Positions 34,401-46,400 of a stretch of DNA of 64,000 nucleotides are shown piece after piece. Each line of letters opens with the position of its first letter. Position 1 is the stretch's first letter. The position numbers and the translations under genes are program-made. A model generated the notes under the pieces. That model was not told where the DNA came from, searched no databases, and was given only the letters and a program-made list of their open reading frames with translations. Origin of the DNA: Anisus vortex (taxonomy: Eukaryota > Mollusca > Gastropoda > Planorbidae); the NCBI GenBank assembly GCA_949126835.1, contig OX421499.1, positions 5,936,526 to 6,000,525 on the forward strand. The letters are read 5' to 3'.

Positions 34401-37400
34401 TACATTAGGTCTATTGGCAGCGATATATATAAATATACTTATAATTATTATATCATTAGGCCTACATAAATGACACAGTAAAGGTAAAAATAATAGATCC
34501 AGTTGGAAGGTTGTGCCATGTTTAGCAACAATGTGTGCCAGTACTGAAGTAGTTAACTCTTTCTCTCCAGAATTAATTTCCCTATTCTGACGAAATATCC
34601 TTTTTTTTATATTATTTGTCATTACTATTGCTGTCTTCAAATCTTAATAACTCCTTTGGTTTTATTTAGACAATATCATATTTGAAATTGAATTAAAGGA
34701 AATTATAACCTCATTACAGAGAATTTAAGATTGTGTGTAACTTATATTATAAAAAATATTTCTTTTAACGAAAAAAAAAAAAAATTACTCATTTAAGTCT
34801 TACACAACACACATTCCAAGGCTCACACAAAAAAATAAAATTAAACAAATTAATTAACTACATTGTTTTCCTAAAATATGTATCCTTTTTTCACTATTAG
34901 AAACAAATATTTCTTTAAAAATATAAATATAAAGCCTATTTTTTATAATTTTAGATCCCAACCCACCACACACGGAAGCACACGGGTAAAAACAAATCCA
35001 TATAAATGAATTTTTTTCAATGAAAACACGATGTAAACAGACAAATCCGGATGTGATTCAAAAGGAAAATCATTCTCAATTTATTTAAAAGTGATAAAAA
35101 AAAGAATAGCGGTGAAAATAAACGAAATAAGCGTATTCCGACAAAATGGCCGCTTTAAATCAACAATTCCATCGTTGACCCAAAGAAAAAGAGTTAAGAA
35201 AAAAAAGAAGACAATTGGGCTAGTACTGAAAGAGTTGAGAAAAAATAAGACATCGTCATAGCTGATAGCAAACTGATATAAATACATAACTTAAAAAATA
35301 TGGCGGTATTAAGTTAAGCTAGAGATCACAGACTCGAGTACCTTGACAGGTGTGGGACACATCAGATTCTTTTCTATGGCCTGCTTGATGCTCAGCACCG
35401 GCTCCAGGTCCTCGTACTCCACCGCCACACTGTGGGCGCCCCGCTGGGCCTCTGCAAGGGTATTGGCCACCACAGCCGCAATGATCTGGCCCTCGTGCAC
35501 AACCTGGGGAATGAGAGGGAAGGCTGAAGCACACGGCACAGAGGGGCCTAGTCACAGACTTGGAAAACTGATTAGGCTGAATTCTCATCTCTGTGGATAC
35601 TTAAGCTCTCAATAATAATTGTGGACTAAGACCAAATGTTGTTGTAGAATATAGTTTTACCACTACCTCGATATATAGTCTGAAAAAATGTGGAAAGAAC
35701 ATTAATGTTAAATGCTTAAATGTTTTCTTATTAAGGATGGAGTATGGTGGTGGCGGCGCGTTTGACTGGCGTTCCAAAGGTTCAGGGTTCGATTCCTGGT
35801 GAAGGCTATGATTTTTTCCCAGGACTGGAGGGTGTCCCCGAGTCTACCCAGCTCTGATGAGTATCTGATAATAGTTGGGGTAAAGTAAAGGTGGCTGAGT
35901 ATTGGAGTATTGTGCTGGCAACACAATCACCCAGTATGCCACAGAAATTGATGAACGCTGCTTCACCGACACTATGATCAATTTGGTCCGAAGGGTACTT
36001 TACTTTTTTAAAGCGGATAAACAAGGGTTATCCATTATATATATAAAGAAATATACTTTAAGGCATGTATTTTTCTTACAATCTGTATGTATGTGAATAT
36101 CGGGCCTAATTTTTACATATATCAAGGAATCAGCAGAATAAAAAAAAAACTTTGACATATTGCTTCACATAATGGTACATAACTTTCACAACAACCTCTG
36201 AAACACCCTTGAAGTCTATGGCAACCACACAAACATATACAAAAACATATTAACTCAAGTAAATATTATAGGCCTATATTATTTTGATGACGCAGCTATT
36301 TGCATAGACTTTTAAAAGCCTATATAGTCCCTCCTCCCAGCTCTAGTTGTTCATTATTTAAGTGCCCACTATGGGCAAAGGGGTCAGACTCACTATATCC
36401 TTGGCAAAGACTTGCTCCGTGGTGTCCCAGGCATTATCACCAGGCACATCTCTGTAGTCCAGCACGTCCACAACGCCAGGCATCTGGAGAGCGGGCGTGA
36501 GGTCAACTTTGAGGAGTCGAGCATGAGCCCTTTTGCTAGTCACCAGACCCATAAACAATTCACCTGTTGAGAGTTTTGTTCAAATATTGAATATTTACAT
36601 AAACAATTCACCTGTTGAGAGTTTTGTTCAAATATTGAATATTTACATAAGCAATTCACCTGTTGAGAGTTTTGTTCAAATATTGAATATTTACATAAAC
36701 AATTCACCTGTTGAGAGTTTTGTTCAAATATTGAATATTTACATAAGCAATTCACCTGTTGAGAGTTTTGTTCAAATATTGAATATTTACATAAGCAATT
36801 CACCTGTTGAGAGTTTTGTTCAAATATTGAATATTTACATAAGCAATTCACCTGTTGAGAGTTTTGTTCAAATATTGAATATTTACATAAGCAATTCACC
36901 TGTTGAGAGTTTTGTTCAAATCTATATATATAAAATGAGACTGTTTGTCCCCATACGATCCCCATTGGTCAATTTAAAATCACAAGAGTGTGTGTCACTG
37001 ACCTATTAAGGCTTAGGCATATATAGTATCTAATAATTCTTTCACTTTGGACATGTGTCTTTGTTAGCTCAGTGGTTAATGTAGCGGACTACTACGCGGG
37101 CGACTCGAGTTTGATTCTCCAGTTAGACTATACCTTTTTTTTATGCAATTTTTTTTCAAAGTTATAAAAACAAAAGACATTGTAAATCTATGGGCAATTT
37201 AAATTTTTGTTAAATAAAAATACTTGCCTATTTTTTTTTACCCGATTACAATATTTATTTTAAATTACTTTCCTAAAAGTCTTCAGTAAAAAATAGTAAT
37301 TTAAATATTGTATTTAGATCTATAGCTTTCTTTTAATTGTAGTTAATACAATTCTTATCTGCACCTTATACAGTCCTGTTTTTTGTCACCCGGGCAACGC

Positions 37401-40400
37401 CGGGCAATGTAGCTTATATTGAATATTTACAGAAGAGAGAAATACAAATGGAATAAACATTTAAACCTAATTATTAATTATGTTTGCTTAAGGCTACTTT
37501 TTAAATCCTTTATATTAAGTTTGCATAACTTTTTGGCTCGTGACCCATTGACCACTGGAAGGCTAATTGAACCATCTTCATCTTTTCTATCCGAAATATG
37601 GCACATAGATGATAAGCCCTAGGCCATACAGTCTGGCAAAGTTTCCAATCACATGTCCCCAACCCAGAAATATCCGTTTTTTAATTGTGTTTTTCTTTAC
37701 ACTTCAAGGTGTGTGTAGGTAAATCCAATTTCATTTTGGACCCACAATTATTTCCAGTATTTTAAAACCATTAAAAGTATAGGCCCTATATATGTATTAA
37801 CTTTGCTTTTGTTTTTTTATCAACAGGCAAGAAGACTACCAGAAATATTAAATTCTAAGCAACACAAAAAGAAAATTTTTGCAATTAATATTACCTCCCT
37901 TTAATTTTAAGTTTTTCTTGAAAAAACTTCCCCCTAATAAGTACTTCATGCACATTTGTTTTCTACAAGATTGGCTGGCATTGATGTGTATGTACACCAA
38001 GGAAATGAACTTTCGACATAAAGAAAAGTAATTAGCTTTATTGCAGAGTTAGATTTAGCTAGTTTCAGCACAAGCAGCACACAATACAATTATAGGGCGA
38101 CCACTAAATACTCTATCCACCCTCACCCTCCCTCAACAATCATTATCGATCTTTGGTCTACCTTAAAGTTGGGTGGCACCTGAGCCCCCAATGATTACAT
38201 TCAGGATAATGCCAGGATTTTAGGCATTCAGGCTAGACATTCAAGGCTACACAAAAGTCAAAAACATTTTTTCCATTTTTGGGAAAAACTTTAAAAGTTG
38301 AGCCCTAACCTAACCCACTTTGTTTTGTAAAAAAAAAACCACAACCATCCATTACAAACAGCATATTGTTATAATCATCATCCTGATCCAGCAGCCACCT
38401 GGGGCTATGGTGAAGAAATTGCAGACTTTTTTGTTTGTAGCTGTATGTAGTTGAATTATAAAGTGTTTGAGAGATTTTGGTGTTTTGGGAACGTAGACAT
38501 TTTGTATGTCCTGAAGTGATGGACAGTCAAAAAGGTGATGGACAACTGTTTCATTTTGGTGTTTACAGAGGGGATATTGTTAAAATTACTTTGTATTAAT
38601 AGGCTTACTGACTACTGCTTGTCTTAGAATAAAATTGTACTTTTATAAAAAAAACTTGCTAAGAAAAACAATTAAATCTTTACATTGTGTGACTCTCCCC
38701 AAGGATAATTAAATACCTTGGCATTTGGGCATGTCGTCCATGAACAGTGCCTCCCCGGTGACTTGCTTGTGGGCAGAAACATGCACCAGAGGCTTGCCGA
38801 TGGAGTCGAACGGAGAGTCCCGGTCCTTGACCTTGTAGAACTGACTGCCTCGGCTGATACCTCTTTGTAAAGGATCTGCAGCGCTCAAACTCACCAGGGG
38901 TACCAAACTCAATATCACTCTCTAATAACCACAGAAAGAAAAACAAAGAACAGATAAACAACAAAACAAACAATCATGAAAACATACAAAAAGTTATGAA
39001 AGCAATTTCTTTCAAAAAATCATACATATACAAATATATTAGCAAACATATCTAGACATGATTCAATTCTTGCCATACATTTATACTATATTTAAATTTG
39101 GCCAAAATCTAAATCATGGGTCAGCAATCTTTTGATAACAGTGTGCCAAAGTATGATTTCTAATTCAGTCAGCGTGCCAACAGCCTAAAAGTCAACCTGC
39201 TGTAGCACTCAATTTCTTGTAGACGAGACTTGAATAGACTTTTAGGACCTCTTCCACATACCATTGAAAATACCTCAGTGTGCCATGTGTGCCGTAGGTT
39301 GCCAATCACTAATCTAGATTGGGAAAAATCTTTAAACAAATCTAGACTAAATATGGAACTAAAAGTGGAACGAGAGCTGGGACAGCTCTGACAAGGGCCG
39401 AGAAGTCTGGCGGCATTTGCCCCGCCCTAACCGCGCCGACCCATGGTGGTGCCTAAATAGGTCGGAACAAAGTATCATATCTCAATTCCGCACTGGCCAC
39501 AGCCCCATTGGGGCATACTTCGCCAGGTTCCGGCATAACTATGACTCGCGGTGTCGCCACTGTGGGGAGGAGGAGGAGACAGTGGAGCATGTCCTGCGGG
39601 AGTGCCCCCGTCTCGTCCATCGAGGAGATGGGACGGGTGACCCACTATCCACTGATCTCTACGGAGATAGAGCCGTGCTCAAACGCACGGCTGAGTTCTT
39701 GTTCAGAGCTACAAGGGAATAATACTCCCAGCTCTCGCTTCCAATAGTTAGTTAGTTAGACTAAATATAAATTTTCAAAAAAATGTATCAAAAATTTGAT
39801 CATATAAATATAAATTTTGCTGAAAAAAAAATACATTATCATTTTGCGTAAATTATCTTTTCACAAACTATTTTTCATTAAACTACAGTAAAACAGAGTG
39901 ACCTAATGAACTTTGACCCCCAATATTTCAACAAACCTCTTGCAGCTTCCTTGACACAGCTGTGAAGAACTTGAAGAAGAAACTTAGGGTCAGGGTTCTC
40001 CTGTACGCCACCATCCCGCCAGGCGATCCAGGGGGCAGTGGAAGGTCAGCTGGGAGCATGTCTTCAGCGCAGGCTATTTCAAGGACAGAATCGTCCCACA
40101 TTCTAAAATCAAATGAAGAGTGAATTTTGAAAAGTTAAAAAAAAATCACAAAAATTGTATCCCCTTGAATATTTAAAAAATGAATGGCATCAATGGAGTT
40201 AGTGGATGTAGTTATTAAAATGACATTTTTTATTATTATTGATGTGGTAGTAAAGTATCCCATCAGACCAAGCAGCGTTCATCAGTATCTGTAGCCACTG
40301 CATACTAGGGGATGTGTGGCCAGCACAATGCCCCTTTACTTTATCCCAACTAATGTCAGGTACCCATCAGAGCTGGGTAGACTCCGGGACACCCTCGAGT

Positions 40401-43400
40401 ATTGAGAAAAAAAGCCCAGCCTGCACCTGGATTTGAACCCGGGACCTTCTGTATGCTGGCCTAATGGGCTTCCACTCGGCCACCATGCCACATACTGATG
40501 TGGTAATGAGCATTAAAAAAAGCAACAAAAAAAACTCCTACTGTCAATGTGTCAGTCTAACATGTGTAAAATGAGAAGTTTACATTAGTTCAACTTTTCC
40601 TTTACTGCTTTTGAATTTAGACAAGTTTTGTTTTAACCCTTCCTGTACCGACCTACTTTCTATCTATGATCTTCAGTCCCGCTATATACGCGCCCGGGAC
40701 TGTAAGGGTTAATACTTATTGATTCACTGAGGCAAACCCCTAAAGTCCACTTCTAAATGTTGATTGAATTAAGGTTTTACTAACAAATTGGTTAAGTTGG
40801 CAACACTGAACATACTGCAGGGGTCTAGAGGTCAGCTCAGGGAGCTGCTGAGAGAGTGTGACACAGAGAAAGCAAGAACACGGTAGTGGTTACAACCAGT
40901 GTTAGAGAGATAGTGTTCGATAGGGAGATAGATGTTGGTCTGAGTTTAGTGTGTAATTAGAAAATGTGTTCAAGTGCTAAGAATTTAATGTGTATTCTTC
41001 AATAAGCCTATTATTTGTGTTGTAAATACATAATAAATTGCTTGATAAAAAAACTAGCCTTGCACGCATTATTATTTGTGAGAGAGTGAAAGTCGGCGCA
41101 TGCTCAAGCAGGGATTACATTAGATATCTCCAAAGATGAAAGATATCACATTTGGCAATACTGCAATACTAACCAGAGTTTCAGTGACATAAGGCTTACA
41201 AATTTATCTCAGAGTAAGAACAAAAAAGAAGATAGGTAACCCAGGATGCAGTTGTTCTTCTTCTTATATATTACAGAGGCTCCTTCTATAAAGAAGATGA
41301 TTGCGTCCTATGCGTATCCGTGGTCCGAGTCTAGTCTTGCATCTTTGTTAATGTTTCAAATGATGTTAAGTTACTGGTTTTCCTGGTTTGTTCAGGCAAC
41401 CCTTTCCATGCCCGAATGCCACGCAGGAAGAAAGAGTATTTATAAGCATTTGTTCTTGCATAAGGGATAAGGAAAGTGTTTTTGTCCTTATGTTTATCTC
41501 AGCATTGCAACAGGTTGTTGTTGGGTTGTATTTCTAAATTAAAGTTTAATGCCTGATGTATTATTACTACTTTACTCTTTGCCCTTCTGTCATCTAGTGT
41601 TTCTAGGTTTAATGATTTAACTATTGCTGTTACTCTTGTCAGTTGTGAATATTCGCTAGTAATGAACCTTGCAGCTCTTTTCTGAAATTTGACAGTTACC
41701 TCCCCTTCAGAGCTTCCATAGTTCTGGTGGCCAGGACTGTGTTGACAGACATCCCCCCAAAGGCTAGCTGGATGTCTTTGATGACTCTGCTGCTGAAGCA
41801 CATGTCCACTCTCATCCCAGCATTGACTATGGAGATATCATCTTCCCTCCGGCTGGCTTGTTTGTAGCCATAGAAAAAATCATCCTAGGCAAATAAAAAC
41901 AACAACCTAAGAATGAATTGATATCAGTTTTTAGTACAATACTTTTTGAATATTTAAAAAAAAAAACAGAAATACAATTGATGTTAAGCAAACAAAAGAA
42001 AAGGGCAAAAAATTAAATAAACAAAAGAGAAAGGCAGAAAATGAGATACACATTTTAAAATAAGTTTTACAAAACATAATAATTCAAAAAAAAAAATGTA
42101 ATTAATTGTAAGTTGCTATTTAGTGACTGTTCAACACTTTCACTAACAATCTCTTCGAGGCTTTGACAAAGTTAATAACACTCTCCAGGAACAGTAAAAT
42201 ATATAGATAAGTTTATTTACACACATATATTTTTATGTCCTCACAATTTAGTTGAAAATCCATAAGTAATAATAATAATATATATATATTCACTCAATTG
42301 CATTGCAATTTACATAATAGAATTTACAGAATAGATTCACTGAGATCTCCAATATTATCTCCATTACAAAATCTCCACATAAAAAACTCTAGCTCCTATC
42401 TCACAAGAGCTCGTTGCACACACTGCCCTACCAGGGTCGAGTCTCCCGTCACCTTCTAACATTTCTCACACAACACGTGAACTAACAAAAATCACTAAAA
42501 CTGCGCGATAACTATAGTCTTCTCTTGTCATATAATAATTATAATCTGTTTTTGTTATCAAGGTCAAGGTTTTACTCTTCTTTTCATTGGTTATCTCTCT
42601 TTGATCATAGACTATTTATTATGCTCTGTTTCAATCACTGACATTAATTAAGAATTAAAAAGAAATGCTGTTGATTATAAAAAAGAATACCAATGGTAAT
42701 TTAAATAATAAATGCGATGGTTATAAAAAAAGAAAGGCAATTGGTTATGATAAAAAAAAAACACAGAACAAACAAGAAACACATTCAGTTTCTACAACAG
42801 TGCAAGACTTCTAACTTTACACACATATACACACACATACAAGTATAGCAAATGTATAATTACTTCTGACGTGAAAGGAAGTGTGATTGATATCAATATT
42901 TCATGCGGGCGCATTCTGGTTTTCTTATAGCCTCTAAAGAATTCTGTGTCCATTTTCACTGATCTGTGACCATGGCCTATATAAGAAGACAAGAATAGTT
43001 TTTAAAAATATTTACAAAATGAAATCTACTAAAGTTCAATAGAAAATAACTAGAGAATAAAAAAAACTATTGTGGATTTAATATCCATTATTTGAAAATT
43101 AGGGTTATTAAACTAAAATAGGAATTCAAACTTAAAACCCATTTTTGGAAATTTTGGAAATTTAGGGGGAAATCATTCAAATATATTGTCACTTCATACT
43201 TTACTTTCTGTCATTCTCTTACCTTGTGCTGCAAATTCTATTTCTGCATTGCATGCCAACAGAAGTGGGTTGAGATCTGATATAGGGCTGGCATTTATTA
43301 TATTTCCGCCTATACTCTGTGGAGGACAGGAGGGAGGGGAGGGGAGGAGAAATCAATAGACACACAAGATGTTGAAAAAATATGAAAGTTAAGGTCCTTA

Positions 43401-46400
43401 TGAACTGTAAAAGAAATGTGCATTTAATTACTGTAATCATGCATTCGGTTCTCTTACCGCAACATTTCTGATCTGTCTTCCAGCAAAAAACCCAAGCATT
43501 TCTATAAAACCTTGAAAAACCCTTGTCTTCTCCTCTGAATCAAAAGAATTTTGTGTTGTTAATAGTTTGTTTCTAAATGTAGCCTATATAAGCACTACTG
43601 GTCAATTTATTCACAAATGCAATGTTTATCATCTGTACTGCCTTTTTTTTTAATAACAATCAGATGTTTTTCTAGAAAACGATACCGTAATTATGTCCTA
43701 CACAAATTTAGTTTTTGGTTTTAAAAACAGTTTTGGATAAAGTTTTTTTGCTAAGTTTAATTTTGTCATTACTTTTTAATGTTCCTAAAATTTCATCTTT
43801 GTAGCTTGACAATAAAAACCTATAACTGATGGGAGTCTAGGGTCAATGCCAGATCTCTCATAAAATCGTTACTTTCCCAGTTTTGGAAGATGTTGCAAAC
43901 ATCAGTTGGAGAAAATATGGCTGTGCATTGTTCTGGCCACGGAATCCTTTACAGGGTTTTATGGACTAGAATGTTCAAGCTATAGATCTAGAGAGTGGCC
44001 ATGGGGCAGCGCGTTCGGCTAGCCTACCATAATGTCCTGGGTTTGAACCCTGGTGCAGGCTAGGGTTTTTTCCCGGGTACTGGAGGGTGTCCCTGAGTCT
44101 ACCCAGCTCTGATGGGTACCTGACCTTAGTTGGGGTAAAGTAAAGTCAGCTGTGAAAAGTGCTAGCCATACAATCCCCTAGTATGCCATGGCCACAGAAA
44201 ATGGTGAATCAATTTGGTCTGACGTGATTACTTTATTTTGTATAGATCTAGAATGCCACTATTACTACAGGACAAACTTTAAAATTGATCTGATTGGTCA
44301 AACTACAAATATAAATGTCCATTTTAAAATATCCTTTGTTTGAACTACTACTACTAGCATTATCTGCTGATCACACTGCCCTATGAAGTTTGAGCACAAG
44401 ATTTGTCTACAGCAACACAGTAGCACTGACCTGGATATGTGGTCACCGCTTTCCTCAAGTGTTTCTCCATGTCTGTGAGTGACACTGAGGCACCGAACTT
44501 GATGCCCTTTTCCAATATCTTAACTTCTCTGAGCTCTCTGACAAAGGCAGGACTCACCAAAGTTGTATAGTGCCTCTGTCTGAACTTGGTCTCAATTCCT
44601 ACAACATAACATTTATAAAAAGACAATTACGGCCTACAAAAAAAATAAATAAACATGATCAGATTCTTATAATAAAAAATATCAATTCTAAAAACAAGTC
44701 GTGAATTTGACGAAAATTTTTTTTATTCAAGCTGCTTTGGATTTTATTATTGATTGAAAAAGTCCCGGATTCTATCCTGGTAATAAAGGCTAGGATTTTC
44801 AACAGGGTTTGGAGGGTCTCCCTGAGTTTTTCCGACTCTGATGGGAACCTGACATTAGTTGGGGCAAAGTCTGGTATGCCATGGCCCTAGAAAACTTGTG
44901 AAAACGGGAAACTGCTTCACCTGTCTTAAGGATCTATTTGATCCAATGGTATTTTTTTTTTTAATTTACAAAAACAATCACTTATACAAATGCGGTTTGA
45001 GCCACTGACCTATTTCTGTATTGCCAGTGACCACCCTACAGTCGGGATGCTTGTGTTTGATCTCCAGAAGTTGTGTCAGCGTGGTTGGACGCAGCCATGT
45101 GCAGCGATCTGACTCAAATCGCAGATTTTCAGAAATCAGTTTTGCAGACAAAAGCTGTGAATCGTTTAGATAAAGAGAAGGTCACAGGGTTAGGGTATAA
45201 ACTGAGCCATGGTCTAGTCTAATGGGCCCATATAAAGAGTTTTTACATAAAGACATCCTCAGGTCCAGGACACTCTAGGTAGTTTATGACACCAATTAAA
45301 AAAAAAAAGATTGATTTTCATTTTGATGGCTAATATGTATCTCTAATAAAAGCATAGATCCTATGTTTCTTCTTAGCTTGCCCGAATCGCCTTACAAATG
45401 TAAATATATTTTTTAATAAAGGATAAATATCTCTAGACCTTTCCAGATTTAAAAAAATTGGGTAATATAGGCTGAATGAAGTACATGTTTTTTGTTATAT
45501 ATTTAACTGCATATTGTAAAATAGGGGTCAGGCAAGGAGTATAGGTTGGTTGATTCTCTTTACATTCTTAAGTACAATTCAATCATGACTGACCTCTACC
45601 AAAAGAAATGCAATAAATTGTATATGTTATAACAGCACTGCCTCCAGAGAAACATAATGTATCAGTATCAGTTTTATCAAATATTTTACTTCATATTAAA
45701 AATGTCCTTGGCTCCTACACACTATCATTTTATAGTAGATAAGGTTGAGAGATTTGAACTCTCTTAAACACTCAATATTCAAACTACGAACAGCTACAAA
45801 AAGTCTGCAATTTCTTCACCATAGCCTCAGGCCGAAGGGCAAATGCCCAGATGGCTTCTGCATGGATCAGGATGATGATGATGAATAGCAGACAAGCTCC
45901 TTATTAATTGAACAAAATCAAAATGCCTCAGATGGTTTATTTCATTATTTTAACAAATGAAATTTCAGAAACATTGTCACTAAAGTTTTCAACAGACAGT
46001 ATCTGTCCTTTTAACGACACACAAAGATATTTCTGAAACTTGATTTAACCCTATATGGTATACATTTATTTTAAAATTGTTAAAAAATGTTTCCTTCTAT
46101 ATTTACATCCTATATGGGATATAAATCAATGTAATATTGAAAGTTTTTATAAAAAGTTTCAAAATAATGCTTTTGTAGCTATGTAGCCAAATGGCAACAC
46201 TGTGCAATCGAGGATATATTTTTCTAATGTTGCCAAAAGGCAACAAACCTTTAGAACAAACTAAATAAGAAACAAATGCTTGACAAAATATAAAATCAAT
46301 ACAAACAAATGCTTGACACAATATAGAACCAATACAAACAGATGCTTGACATAATATATAAACAATACAAACAGACGATTGACACAATATATAAACAAAT

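Noticed and set aside
36533..37009. Long open frames on both strands (158 and 141 codons) with a repeating 16-residue pattern
   Set aside because: They run through the 48-bp array, whose length is a multiple of 3. The true exon frame is different and ends at the acceptor.
37060..37130. tRNA gene
   Set aside because: The A- and B-box-like words are present, but no complete cloverleaf is evident and the same segment recurs inside a mobile element.
39417..39722. 101-codon ORF as a host zinc-finger gene
   Set aside because: RTGH followed by C-x2-C...H-x4-C and VEHVL-ECP is the usual C-terminal end of LINE pol; it lies in an XDH intron without gene signals.
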